Shown here: in pieces, positions 14,130-26,990 of the stretch
Layout: every line of letters starts with the position of its first letter
Numbering within the stretch: position 1 is the first letter of the stretch
Assembly (NCBI GenBank): GCA_964020155.1
Contig: OZ026560.1
Coordinates: 3,101,759-3,165,758, forward strand
Length of the DNA stretch: 64,000 nucleotides
Origin: Chondrilla cf. caribensis
Taxonomy: Eukaryota > Porifera > Demospongiae > Chondrillida > Chondrillidae
Reading direction: 5' to 3'
The notes under the pieces: generated by a model
What the model was told of the DNA's origin: nothing
Databases searched by the model: none
What the model saw: only the letters and a program-made list of their open reading frames with translations
Position numbers and translations under genes: made by a program

Positions 14130-14430
14130 CACCTCAGCACTGTTGTATTCTACAACAAGGTTGGGGTTAGGGTTAGTTTGTAAATCATATCAGTGCAAGA
14201 ACAACCCCCCAGCACTGTTGCATTCTACAACGAGGTGAGGGTTGGGGCTAGCTATCTTAGCTTGTGAATTATAGCTATCAGTGCATATTAAAGATCTTCC
14301 ACATCATTCACAAGAATATAATTTACAAAATAACCACAACCCTAACCCTAACCTAGCTAGTCGTAGAATAAAACGGCGCTGGGGGGTTGTTCTTAAAGAA
14401 CAACCCCCCAGCGCCGTTGTATGTAGGCTA
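14130..14430. repeat. foldback cluster with TTAGGG-like motifs and a 47-nt hairpin
   Basis: A unit containing AAGAACAACCCCCCAGC, TTCTACAAC and GGGTTAGGG appears twice directly and at least once inverted. At 14372-14418 two 23-nt arms (beginning AACGGCGCTGGGGGGTTG) are perfect complements around a single A. Flanking the unit are GGGTTAGGGTTAG (about 14167) and CCCTAACCCTAACC (about 14340) in opposite orientation. No ORF. Probably a foldback or terminal-inverted-repeat element. Confidence 0.8.
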
Positions 14431-14475
14431 CATGATCCGAAGATGAAGCACAAGATCACATCCCGCGGGTCTCAC

Positions 14476-14704
14476 CTCGCTAGTCGCTAGAGGTTTGCGT
14501 GTCAACCACTCCCGAAGTACACACTGGCATATTCTGCTGGTAGAGAATACCCAATAGCTGAGGACCGCACGGGTTGTTGCTCTCTGTGACTTCACAGTGA
14601 AGACAAAAGTTAAGGAGATGAAGTACAAGACCACATCCCGCTGTTCTCACCTCGTTAGTTCCTCCACTGACTGAGTAGGTGAACGTGCATACAGTGCCGT
14701 CATC
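14476..14704 (-). CDS. two putative exons of the divergent minus-strand gene, copy 2
   Basis: Exon 14651-14704 (54 nt, 18 codons) has an AG acceptor preceded by a 25-nt pyrimidine tract and a GTGAGA donor. Exon 14476-14583 (108 nt, 36 codons) has a CAG acceptor and a GTGAGA donor. Both are phase 0 and join openly (TNE joined to RATTRAVLSYW). Related segments are at 27060-27200 and 14050-14120, suggesting exon duplication. The 5' side points at gene B, so the two genes would be head to head with 375 bp between exon and ATG. Product unknown; it may belong to the same gene as the exons at 11218-12656, but the link is not shown. Confidence 0.35.
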
Positions 14705-15079
14705 CTACACTTGAAAAGAAGAAAAAAGAAAAGAAGGGAACGTATGAACTTCGGTACAAATGTGGAGCAATCGAAGAACCTTCCCACTTTAAGCTACAAT
14801 ACGTTATAACAATTTGATATTAATTAATATTAATTTATAAGATATATTTGACAGCTTGAAATCCATAACATGTTCAGGTTATCTCACTCTGCACTGAAAT
14901 TATCCATAGCACCACTAGCCAAGTAGGCAGCAGAATAGCAAAGAACGAACAACAAACCAACCTACAGATCCTGCGCCACTTTGAACAGCAGTTGTTAGCA
15001 GCTATGAATCTAGTTACTACCTGGTTCATGATGGACACCAAATACCGAGACTGGAATGTAGTATCCTGGTTCATGCGAG
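14705..15079 (+). promoter_or_regulatory. 5' block of ROCO gene B
   Basis: Shared with the other ROCO units: CCTTCCCACTTTAAGCTACAA, then GCAGCTATGAATCTAGTTAC and CCTGGTTCATG just before the ATG. It sits between two divergent coding segments and is the natural place for a bidirectional promoter. The equivalent place in gene C is split by about 2.1 kb of inserted DNA. Confidence 0.5.
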
Positions 15080-18000
15080 ATGGATGGTTTCTTTAAGGCT
15101 TGTGAAGAAGGGAACTTGGACAAAGTCCAGAAATATATCAAGAAAGGATGCGATGTGAACAGGAATAGTGAAGAAACCGTTTCATATGGGAAAACACCGC
15201 TGATGTGCGCCGCCAGTGAGGGAAGATTTGATGTTGTGAAATACTTAATTGATTGCGGTGCTGATGTTAATGAGAAAGGTTATCTAAAACAAACAGCACT
15301 TCACTATGCTAGTGGGAGGGGTGACTTGAAAGTAGTCGAGGCATTACTTAGTAAGGGTGCAGAAATTGATGTAGAGGATGAGTATCGTTGTACTCCTCTA
15401 ATGTTGGCAGCTGGTTGGGGACACATTGATATTTTATTGTATTTAATCGATCATGGTGCTGATGTTAATAAGAAAGGTTATCGTAAGCCAACAGCCCTTC
15501 ACTATGCTAGTAAGAGGGGTGACTTGAAAGTAGTCGAGGCATTACTTGATAAGGGTGCAGAAATTGATGTAGAGGATGAGTATCTTCGTACTCCTCTAAT
15601 GTTGGCAGCTGGTTGGGGACACATTGATATTTTATTGTATTTAATCGATCATGGTGCTGATGTTAATAAGAAAGGTTATCGTAAGCCAACAGCCCTTCAC
15701 TATGCTAGTAAGAGGGGTGACTTGAAAGTAGTCGAGGCATTACTTGATAAGGGTGCAGAAATTGATGTAGAGGATGAGTATCTTCGTACTCCTCTAATGT
15801 TGGCAGCTGGTTGGGGACACATTGATATTTTATTGTATTTAATCGATCATGGTGCTGATGTTAAGAAGAAGGATTGTCTAAAGCAAACAGCACTTCACTA
15901 TGCTAGTGAGGATGGTGACTTGAAAGTAGTCGAGGTATTACTTAGTAAGGGTGCAAAAATTGATGCTGAGGATGAGTATCTTCGTACTCCTATAATGTTG
16001 GCAGCTCAAAGCGAACACATTGTTATTTTATTGTATTTAATCCATCATGGTGCTGATGTTAATAAGAGAGATTATCTAATACGAACAGCACTTCACTATG
16101 CTAGTAAGGGTGGTTACTCGAAAGTAGTTGAGGTATTACTTAGTAAGGGTGCAGAAATTGATGTAGAGGATAAGGATTGTTGTACTCCTCTAATGTTAGC
16201 AGCTGGAAAGGGACACATGGATATTTTATTGTATTTAATCAATCATGGTGGTGATGTTGATAAGAAAGATGGTGATAAGCGAACAGCACTTCACTATGCT
16301 AGTGAGAGGGGTGACTTGAATGTAGTCAAGGCATTACTTAGTAAGGGTGCAGAAATTGATGTAGAGGATGGGGATCGTTGTACTCCTCTAATGTGGGCAG
16401 CTGGAAGGAGACACATTGATATTTTATTGTATTTAATCCATCATAGTGCTGATGTCAATAAGAAAGATGGTCGTAAGCGAACAGCACTTCACTATGCTAG
16501 TGAGAGTGGTGATTTGAAAGTAGTCGAGGCATTATTTAGTAAGGGTGCAGAAATTGATGTAGAGGATGAGGATTGTTGTACTCCTCTATTGTTGGCAGCT
16601 AAAAGGAGATACAGTGATATTTTATTGTATTTAATCGATCATGGTGCTGATGTTAATAAGAAAGATGGCCGTAAGCAAACAGCACTTCACTATGCTAGTG
16701 AGAGGAGTTACTTGAAAGTAGTCGAGGCATTACTTAGTAAGGGTGCAATAATTGATGTAGAGGATGAGGATCATCATACTCCTCTAATATTAGCTGTGAA
16801 GTATCTAAAGTTTGCCGTCATGTGTCACCTCATCAAAGCAGGTGCCGATGTAAAACAGTTAGTAGTTTACTTCTCTAAGAATGGTAGTTATCTTGCAAGG
16901 GACCCTCATTTCTTCTCTGATATTCAGAACGATAGTTTTCGTGAAACGGACCATCTCCTATGCGCTCTCTTATATACCATCAACAATAATCACATAGCAG
17001 AAGTAAGTGTGCTCATTACCAATGGTGTTGGTATTGAAGGAGAACTGGATATCAATCCACCCAGGACTGCTCTAACATGGTCTGCTGAGAATGGCCATGA
17101 TTCATTAGTTAGGAACCTCATTCTTCAAGGAGTTAACGTCAACTACCAGGATGCCAGTGGTCGTAGTGCTCTTCATTTTGCTGCTTCTTCTAATCACATC
17201 CAGTGTGGTATCCTGCTAGTCGAAGCAGGAGCTGATTTGAGACTTGTGGATAGAGATTCCCGTACACCCCTCGATTTGGCTTCCAAAGACCTCAAAGATG
17301 CCATTAACCAGACACTGTCATTCAATACGAAGAAGACCGTCTGTGTTATTGGTAATGCATGCAGTGGTAAGAGCACACTTATTGCATCACTGCAGAATGA
17401 GAATGCTAAGTTGTTGGAGAAACTCCATCACCGTCTGTTTGGAGTGAAGAACATCAGTGAACGTACAGCTGGTATCGAACCAGTATCTCTCAGCAGTAAA
17501 CGATATGGAGACACAGTGTTTCTTGACTTTGCAGGTCAGCACGAATACCACGGTCCTCACGAAGTGTTCCTGGAGTCCATTTCTAGCAAAAGTAGGTGCA
17601 CTGTGACCATCATCATGGTTGTGAAAGTCACAGGCGAAGAACCTGCTATTTTTCAACAACTTGATCGATGGCTCCATCCTGTGTCTAAAATGGCTACAAC
17701 CAAGAATCCAATTCAAGTGGTTGTCATCGGAAGCCACATGGATAAGGCGAAATCCAAAGTGGAAGCCAAGAACAAGTTGGAGCGCTGCTATCAAAGAGTT
17801 CAACAAAGTCTTTGTGATGCCCCTTTGCAGTTTCACGATGCTTGCTACCTGGATTGCCGTCAACCTTACTTGAGTGATATCAAGAAGTTGTGTGCATATC
17901 TAAATGAGGTCCCAATACCTCAATACAAAGCAGCTGAATTGACCTACAGTATCTGTTGGGTCATCTCTCGTATGAAGACCTCACTGGAAAGTGAAGCCAT

Positions 18001-20259
18001 TCGAGTATCAGATTTCACAAAGTGGATTGAGGAGAACAAGGCCAATCTCCCCACCAACCTCCCACCGTCAGAAGACGTCTGCAAGGATCTCTCATCCACA
18101 GGTCACTTTATGTACCTCCCCAACAAGGAAGACCCGTCCAATGGCTGGCTTGTACTGGACCTTCCATTCATACTCCATAAGGTATATGGGACTCTATTCT
18201 CTCCTTCAAAGAAGATTGTTAACAAATTCGGTCTTCTCAATTGTCAAAAACTGTCAGTCCTTTTCCCCTCACTGGATCAAGGAATGGTTCACAATGTCTT
18301 AACCAGTTTGGAATTCTGTATCGATGTGGATCCGTCAATACTTGCAGAAGAAGTCACCCAGCTGACTGAGACCACAGACAAGGATCACGACCATCTGTTC
18401 TTCCCAGCACTGGTATCATCCAAGCCTCCTAAGCTCTTCCCACGTTCTCAACAAGGCTGTCATGTGCTATCATGGCAGTTGGTAGTGGTCAGAAGGCCCT
18501 TCATATCTCCTCGTCTCCTTCAAACCATCATCCTTCGATTGGCAGCTCATCACGTTTTCCACTACAAACAAGATTCCGACACCAGGGAGCATTACTGTAG
18601 TGTGTGGTGGAACGGAATATTCTGGCAATCAACTAGAGGTGTTGATGTAGCGGTTCAAATCAGCGACAGCACCATAGTTGAGTTGATCGGAAGAAGCGAG
18701 GTCGGTCCGGAAATTCTCAGTTCATACATTTCAACCATCACTGGAGACATCTCTGCCACAATACGTGAACTGTCCCCGAGTCTATCAGCTACTGCATACA
18801 TTATCCACCCAGCTGACCCTCAAGTGCTGCTGGAGAATCCCAAATCCCCCTCTCCTCACGAGAAGTTCCCGGTGGACATTATACTGGAGAGTATGAGAGA
18901 TTTCGGGACCCATTGTCTGTCATGCAAAGTAGAGGAGGAAACAGCAACGACAAAGCCCATTTCTGATTTGTTTTGTGGTTTTGTCCCAAAAGAAGACATT
19001 ATTCGACATTTGTCTTTTGTTGCTGGTGAGTTTGTGTGTTTATGTGTATGTATACATGTGGACTGGGATGTGTGCTATTGTATAGTACTGTGGTATTGTG
19101 TGTTGTGTGCTATTTGAACATACAACAACTCTAATTTATTCTACAGTGCACTATTTGTTCAGTATTGTCCTCTATCTGTTTGTGTATGTACTGTACGTGT
19201 GTACATGTGTACCACTGTATAGTACTATTACATTGTAGTTCTGTCTGTAATTCTTGCACATCCATTGTTCATTGCGAGTGTGTGTTGTTGTACTGTAGCA
19301 AGTACTGTACTTCATATTCCATACTTCCAGGTACAACAGCACCTCGTCCTTGTCAAGTCTTTGACTGTGAAGCATTCATGGACAAGTTCAAGGAAAGATT
19401 CCTCCAATCTGTGGACTCACATGCCATTGTGTTGAGACTGGAGATAGAGAAGGTGATCTCTGAAGAACTTGCCTTCACCATTAAGCATCATTGTAGAAGT
19501 ACTGGAAATGAAGAACTATTTCTACATCTTGGAAGAAATGCTGATCCAGGAAGTATCCGTAAACTGTGTGATGTGATGGTGAGAGAAGAAGGCTATGCTA
19601 TGATGAACGAATTGGGGAGAGACATGAGAAGAGAATTGGATCTACACACAGGTATGCAATGCCATGTACATTTTGTCATGTAGCTCAATATGTGTATACC
19701 ATTTTATTGCAAGTTGCATGCATTGTGTGCACATGTACGTATGTACTTTGTATGCTGTGTCTGAGATTTACATGTACAAGCACAACAAACGTGATAGTGT
19801 GTGTTTGTGTTTAATGCATGTATTTTATATGAATAGATTGTCCTTCATTTTTCATTAGATTCCAAGCTGACAACACCCACTGATCCTCTCCTGACCACAC
19901 CCACTGTCCCTGGTCAGACCACACCAATTGAGCCTCTCAAGACCACACCCACTGATCCCCTCCTGATCACACCTACATTGAATGAGTTAAATCGTCAAGT
20001 GATCCCCCATGTTCGTCTTGATTGGCAGTCTGTCGGTCATCACTTGGAAGTAGATCCCTCCATGATGAAGGTCATAGATGATGACTATCACGATGATGTG
20101 GAGAAGTGTTGTCGTACCATGTTCACCAGATGGTTGTCTCATGATGAAGGTACAGGAGGAGCCCCAAGACTCTGGAGAACAGTTCTCAAAGCTCTCAAGA
20201 ATGTTGGATACACCAGTGTTGTTGGAGATGTGGAGAGAACACTGTTTGAGCATCAATAA
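15080..20259 (+). CDS. ankyrin-Roc-COR-Death protein (kinase-less ROCO), copy B, intact
   Basis: Exons 15080-19025, 19331-19651 and 19859-20259 join in phase (GT-AG, both introns phase 1) into 1,555 residues. About 17 ankyrin repeats fill residues 5-595 and three more 660-745. A Roc-type GTPase domain follows: P-loop GNACSGKST near 758, DFAGQ near 816, SHMD (in place of NKxD) near 886. A COR-like region runs to about 1315. Exon 2 codes a helical domain (about 1325-1420) resembling a CARD. Exon 3 codes a Pro/Thr linker of 8-residue repeats and a Death domain (about 1463-1550, with LDWQSVGHHL). DAPK1 has ankyrin-Roc-COR-Death plus a kinase; no kinase is present here. A role as a GTP-switched intracellular signalling or sensor protein is inferred from domains. 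ATG 15080 was chosen because the paralogues start at the same place. If intron 1 is retained, the protein ends in a Cys-rich hydrophobic tail at 19117. Confidence 0.92.
15474..15871 (+). repeat. perfect 198-bp tandem duplication inside the ankyrin region of gene B
   Basis: Two consecutive 198-bp units, each coding two ankyrin repeats (TALHYAS- and TPLMLAA-type), appear identical in sequence. It marks a very recent in-frame expansion or gene conversion. Similar 198-bp pairs occur in gene A (about 2390-2700) and gene C (about 37100-37480). Confidence 0.88.
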
Positions 20260-20289
20260 CAGTACCAAATGAATGTTCTGTTTTATCAA

Positions 20290-22400
20290 TGATCACCTCT
20301 ACTACACACCCATTTATCCCCTCCAGATCACACCCACTGTTCCCTCCCACTAAACCTAGTGATTCCCGCTGTACTGCACCCAATTGTTGTTTCTAGAACA
20401 CACACTTTTTCCTCCAGACCACACTCACTAATCCCCATAAGACTGCACCCACTGTTCCCTTCCAGACCACACCTCTGACTTATGTTCTCTACACTCTCAT
20501 CTTGAGAAACACCTACTGAACTACACCCACTGGACCATACCCACTGGAACACGCCCACTGATTCCCTCCAGAACTCACCCAGTGGACAGCAAGGACTGAT
20601 ACCCTCCAGACCACACCTAGTGATTTGCAATAGTCCTTGCCCACTGGACCACACCCAATGTTCCCCTCAAGATCTGTGGCTTTCCACTGAACTGCACCTA
20701 ATGATCCCCTCAAGACCACACCCACTGTTCCCTTCCAGACATATCTCACCTAGTGAGTTCCACTGGACTGCAATCAATGATCATCTCTAGAACACACCAC
20801 TGGACCACACCCACCAATAGCCTCCAAAACACACCCACTGTTTCCCTCCAAAACACACCTACTGTTTCCCTCCAGAACACACCCACTGGACCACACCCAC
20901 TGTTCCCCTCTAGAACGCACCCACTGGACCACACCCACTGTTCCCCTCCAGAATGCACCCACTGGACCACACCCACTGTTCCCCTCCAGAACGCACCCAC
21001 TGGACCACACCCACTGTTCCCCTCCAGAGCGCACCTACTGGACCACACCCACTGTTTCCCTCCAGAACGCACCTACTGGACCACACCCACTGTTTCCCTC
21101 CAGAACACACCCACTGGACCACATCCACTGTTCCCCTCCAGAACACCTCCACTACACCACACCCACTTTTTCCCTCCAGAACACACCCACTGGACCACAT
21201 CCACTGATAGCCTCCAGAACACACCCACTGTTCCCCTCCAGAACACACACACTGGACCACATCCACTGTTCCCCTCCAAAACACACCCACTGGACCACAC
21301 CCACTGATAGCCTCCAGACTATGTGTAGTAATTCCCACTGGACCACACCTACTGATTCCCTCCAAACACACTGATCCCTCTATCCATATCTGAAGATTCC
21401 AACTGGACCAATCCCACCGATCACTTCAACACCCTATTTCCATTCAGATGACATTAGTGGCTCTCACCTCATGATACCCACTGGTCCCCTTCAGACCACA
21501 CCTAGTGATTTTGTCAAGACCGCACCCAATCATCACCTCCTGACTGATCCTCCTGGGTCACATGTGTTGATACCTACTGATCAGCACTCTATTATCTCCT
21601 TCAGACCACACCTAGTGCTTCCATTGGACCACACCCACTGCTCCTCACCAGATCACATCTGTGGCCTCTACTGGATCACACCCATTGATCCCTCCAGACC
21701 ACACCCAAGACCTCACCCAATGATGCCATCAAGACCACACCCAAAGATAACATCAAGACTACACCCAATGATCCCCTCAAAATCTCGTCCAATGATGCCA
21801 TCAAGACCACAGCACCTACCTGCTCAAGACCTCACCCAATGATGCCATCAAGGCCTCATCCAATGATGCCATCAAGACTACACCCAAGAACGCTATCACG
21901 ACTACACCCAATGATGTCCAATCTTACAACCGTTAATGCCCCATGACCACACCCAAGTATACTCTCAAGATCTTAATCACTGATCTCCTCAAGCTGCAAC
22001 CACGGATCCCTTCCAGACTACACCCAATGATGCCATCATGCACACAGCACCTATCTACTCAAGACCTCACCCAATGAAGCTGCCAAGTCCACACCCAATG
22101 ACCTTCTCAAGACCTCGTCCAATGATCCCCTTAAGACCACACCCAATGATCCCCTCACGATTACACACACAGCACCTACCTGCTCAATACCTCACCCAGT
22201 GATGCTCTTAAAACTTCCTCAATGATGCCCTCAAGACCACACCCAATGAAGCTGCTGAGACCACGCCCAATCTCCCAGCTCCCAGTTATGTTCTCAAGAA
22301 TACCCAATGATGCCTTCATAACCGCAACCAATGATGCTTTTAACAGCACACCCAATGGTGACATCAAGACCTCACCCAATGATGACCACACTCAAAATGT
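20290..22400. repeat. 24-bp minisatellite array B
   Basis: Same family as array A, downstream of gene B. CCACTGGACC/TTCCCCTCCAGAACGCACC 38-bp forms dominate 20780-21300; CCAATGATGCCATCAAG forms dominate 21710-22390. It runs to within about 300 bp of the convergent terminal exon. Open frames here on both strands are repeat artefacts. Confidence 0.95.
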
Positions 22401-22696
22401 GCATACATGTATACGTATATGACTATTGTTATGTATTTACATTGTTTTTCTATTATTTTGTTTATTGAGTCACTAAATGAATTATCAATTGAAGTAATTG
22501 AATTTATCACGAAGTGGGTATATTTACTGTACATTTTCTTAACTACTGACTAAATACAACAAGCACTTCACATTGAACCAAATACACTAACCTACATATC
22601 AGCAAAATGGAATACACATGCACACACACAACATTTCACAACAGAAAATACTGAAACGAAGCACAGCTGTTTGTGGATTCCTGTTCTTGTAGCAGT

Positions 22697-22806
22697 CTAC
22701 TTTGACTTTAGGTTCAGTTTAGATAGTCCACCTCTGAACTGTCCCATGATGCATCGAACGACAGCAGACAAGGGAGTCACAGAACCAGGGCTGTCACAGT
22801 AGGAGC
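22697..22806 (-). CDS. terminal exon (ending LNLKSK) of the unidentified minus-strand gene, copy 2
   Basis: 110-nt exon with AG acceptor, phase 1 entry and TAG stop, differing from copy 1 at few codons. Its upstream partner survives only as a remnant at 23649-23677 (EYEVT, then GTATGT donor) whose 5' half has been lost at the edge of block beta. The gene copy is therefore probably not functional as a whole. Confidence 0.5.
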
Positions 22807-22839
22807 CTACCACAAGAAATAAGATAGAGTGTGTGTAGT

Positions 22840-22909
22840 GGAAACACACACACACACAGACACAGCAATAAACACACACACACACACACACACACAGACA
22901 CAGCAATAA

Positions 22910-22941
<32 letters not shown>

Positions 22942-22947
22942 AGCAAT

Positions 22948-22984
<37 letters not shown>

Positions 22985-22993
22985 CGCATGCAT

Positions 22994-23060
<67 letters not shown>

Positions 23061-23069
23061 CGCATGCAT

Positions 23070-23124
<55 letters not shown>

Positions 23125-23130
23125 CGCATG

Positions 23131-23170
<40 letters not shown>

Positions 23171-23298
23171 AAGAAACATGCGTGCACACACACACGCACG
23201 CATACGCACATGCACACACGCATGCACACCACACACACATGCGCGCGCATGCATACATGCACACACGCATGCACACCACACACACACGCGCGTGCATG

Positions 23299-23329
<31 letters not shown>

Positions 23330-23410
23330 CAAGAAACATGCGTGCACACACCCACAAAAACACGCGTGCACACGCGCACGCATACACACATGCACACACA
23401 CACACAAGGT
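22840..23410. repeat. (CA)n microsatellite with higher-order repeats
   Basis: CA runs interrupted by three copies of GACACAGCAATAAA, then AAACGCGCATGCATACA units and a CCAAGAAACATGCGTG repeat. Lies in the last intron of the minus-strand gene copy 2. Confidence 0.97.
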
Positions 23411-23479
23411 AGTGATAGAAAACACCTATAGTTGAAATACACAGACACTATATGTACACACTCACATGACACACACACA

Positions 23480-23637
<158 letters not shown>

Positions 23638-23689
23638 TATAAACATACCTGCATCCATAGTGACCTCATATTCGTCACACTAACTCAAC

Positions 23690-24889
23690 TAACAACTAAG
23701 AGCCTGGTACACACTACATAGGAAAACAGGAAGTGCAAACAATCACTGAACAAGATCCAAAGAAGCCATGCAATCCACAGTTTACAAAACAACACTTAGC
23801 AAACAATAAACAGACAGTCCTTGAAGACTGGGGCCCCATGCCCACAGCAGCCAAGATGAATATCTCTAACCAACCACCATGGATGGAGTAATCCAGAACA
23901 AGGAACAACCTGAGACAGTCAACCTCAATAACTGGACTACTGGAAAAACAACTGCAATGACTCAGACCACACCCAACATTGAATGAGTACACCACACCCT
24001 ACCCACAAGGGTGAAACAACCCTACGTAGAAATGAACACTGCTGCAAGCACAAAGCAACCATTCCAAAATCGAAGGAACACATACACCACACCCAACCAC
24101 AGGGGGAGTGACCACTGCAAACAGTACCTATATTAACAAGGAGAGCAATGGCTGGAACAAGTGCACCAACATGGCAGCCAGATTGGACAGACATATGACA
24201 GGAAATACACTAGTACACACATTAACACATTGGTACGTACATGTACACACTACCTATACGTATAGGACACCATCACAGCTGGATCAACCAAACAGTGTGA
24301 ATACCACATCCCCAAACACTTAATATATTAATAGTAACTAAAAAGGGGATGAGACTACAAACCATGTGGGATGTATAACCGCAGACACCCATATAGTGAA
24401 CCAACATTACCCAATATGATATATGAATACAGATAGGTATACATTTGTACAATGACTCAAACCTGAAATACAATTATTATATCAAACTGTATAATGCAGG
24501 AGTAGCAGCTCAAGTGGGATTTCTTCAATAGATGTTGGGAAGAAAATGAAATTAGCTTTTGACTGCATACGTAAGTATGAAAGTATGTAGCAAGACTTGA
24601 CTAACCACAATAAAAATTGTCCTGTACAAAACAGCAGTAAGCAGACGGATGACACCAGTAGCTTAACTGGAACAACATACTTAATACGACCAAAATAACA
24701 TGTCCGACCTCAATGAAAAGATCAATGTACAGACAGATTCAAAGTGAACTAGGTATATGTGTACCTCAAACTACCACTAAGCTCAAGCAAGGCGGAGTAA
24801 CCAACACAACAGGAATTCTACTGACAAAACAGACCATTACCAACCTCTATGAGGAGACTAAGAATGCACCGAGGTGTCCGGAATGAGCT
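23690..24889. repeat. segmental-duplication block beta, copy 1
   Basis: About 1.2 kb nearly identical to 59795-60995. It is followed, as there, by blocks alpha, gamma and delta, so 23690-27000 and 59795-62570 are one duplicated segment. Minus-strand frames (for example 23714-23995) are shared but show no domain or splice pattern. Confidence 0.85.
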
Positions 24890-25230
24890 ACCACAAACCA
24901 CCATCTAGCAAGGTGGAAATAACCAGCATAGTCAAGACAGTATCAACACCACTTGACAAACAAACAGGACAACCTTCAAGGGGAGATCGACTATAAACAG
25001 TGGAACGTGTACAAAATAAACTATCTACAAGCCACCACCAGGCAAGGTGAAACAACAAATGAGGCCAACATAGTAGCAAAACTGCTGACAGTTCAACTCT
25101 TTTCCAAGGTGCTAGCATTGAGAGACTACTATCATATCACATTTGGCTACTTATGCATACACTAACTGCAGACCTTTCATGTCGGCCCTGACCTCTTTGG
25201 GAAGAATAAAAGAGGTTAACATTAACACAT
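24890..25230. repeat. segmental-duplication block alpha, copy 2
   Basis: Matches 196-490 with about ten substitutions. It continues about 60 bp past the copy-3 homology (TCGGCCCTGACCTCTTTGG). Confidence 0.8.
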
Positions 25231-25730
25231 ATTACCTGGAAAGAAAAATACTTAAGAACAAAGAACTTATTGGCAAACTATTTGGGTTCAAATAAGCAGG
25301 TGAGAAGTGAAGAAAAGAAGCTAACCGATGACAAGACAGACCAGGCTGAGGAAACATCTTGGCCGACATGACACAGTTTTTCTAAATGCAAAGAGCTGCA
25401 CGACACAGTGAGACAGGAACGAGTTTTCATCAACGAATGTGGAAGAGTGGATGAACCGTTGCTATGAACAAGCAGTTACTAGGAATGGTTATCCAGGACA
25501 TGTGATCTGGTGAATAGGACTGCAGTGCTGAACTCGTGGAAATAACATGGCCGCCATGCTATTGACAGCCCCACCCATTGGCGAGTCATTACAGTCATTA
25601 ACTACATTTAAACTCAACGTCTAAACTTCATACAACCACCCACAATGGATAAACAATCCTACTGCTGACCACAGTCAGCTGGACAACATGGAAGGCTGAA
25701 CTGGAGATATTCAACTAGTACTCAAGTGTT
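25231..25730. other. copy-specific 500-bp segment
   Basis: This stretch is absent from the paralogous segment at 61000-61400, so it was inserted here or deleted there. No ORF, inverted repeat or family signal was recognised. Confidence 0.5.
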
Positions 25731-25734
25731 CTAG

Positions 25735-26040
25735 GGACTAGTCCAGTATTTAGGTGGTGTCCTCCCCAGACCCACAAGTGTCACCTACGGAAAGTGGATC
25801 TGATGACAGTAGGGCAGTTTGCTTGGCCCTATGAACCAATATCATCTGATGATGACATTGTACTTATTGCACAGGAGAAGAAAGTACATGGTAGTGGAAC
25901 AAGACTACCTTTTTGGTTCATTTCTGTATTTTGTACTTCCGGTAAATGACTCCATCTACTTTTAAACCCTGAAAAGACTCCTTCACCCTTGGTACACTGA
26001 AGTTTAATGTCGTCAAATTATACAACCTTTGAGATGAGAG
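25735..26040. repeat. segmental-duplication block gamma, copy 2
   Basis: Matches 1339-1620 and 61400-61700. The continuation to 26260 (GGGGACTAGACTGGTATTGAG) is shared with 61700-61920 only. Confidence 0.75.
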
Positions 26041-26264
26041 CCAAGCAAACTGTCCTATGCTCACCAGACCCACTTTTGGTAGGGGACATTTGTGGGTCTG
26101 GGGACTAGACTGGTATTGAGGGCACTTTGCATGCACAAGTGTGCTAATCTGATATCTATGGCTGAACGGGAGACACAACCTCAGCAGAGACAACTCTGCT
26201 ACAAAAGCAAACTAGAACCACCACCTGACTAGTGTGAATGAGCACCACGGTGGTCCTATTGAAC

Positions 26265-26990
26265 CCCAACAACCTATAATAACCAACACTGCCACACCAC
26301 CAACCACACCCATCCGCAGGGGTGGACCACACAAAGCACCCGCTGTATAGTCTCAATTGATCTCCTCTATCACAATAGGTGCAATAACCAACACAGCCAC
26401 GGGAGGAGGAATACTGCTGGTCAAGTAGAACTACAGGAAACCTCAATGAGGAGACCGACAATATACCAAGGTACTCAAAATCAACTACAGTACTGTGCCT
26501 CAAACCACCTCCATAACAGGTGGGATGAACAACACAGTCAAGGCAGCTACACCACTGCTAGCAACACACAACCATCCTCAAGGATGACAGGAACATGTCC
26601 CAGGACACCAACTGACTCACCAACCAACCAACCAGACAAACAAAGTAAACCACAACCACCCTATAAGTGGAATCAACCATGAACTGTACATCACAGACAG
26701 ACTATACAACCAACCACTGCTGGGACAATCTCAGACACCTTTAATACCATATACAACCACAACTAGCTACACCAAACCTAGAGGACAAATTCAATGCACT
26801 TGATAAAGAACCTCGAAACCTACACCAATACACAAACACTATCACACTACAAACCTACACCCACCTGGAAACCACCCTAGGGAAGGTTACTATTGTGCAA
26901 CTATTGAAGGACCACACATACAAAAGTACACACATAACAACACAGCATACACACATGTATACGAACACCATCACCACAACATGATGAAAA
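26265..26990. repeat. segmental-duplication block delta, copy 2
   Basis: Matches 13258-14000 and 61930-62560. After it comes a segment (27000-27330) homologous to 14000-14120 plus 14490-14600, including the candidate minus-strand exon that contains ATTRADLGYWVFSSS. Confidence 0.8.

Noticed and set aside
14161..14355. Telomere end
   Set aside because: Only two or three TTAGGG-like units in each orientation, embedded in duplicated DNA far from a sequence end.
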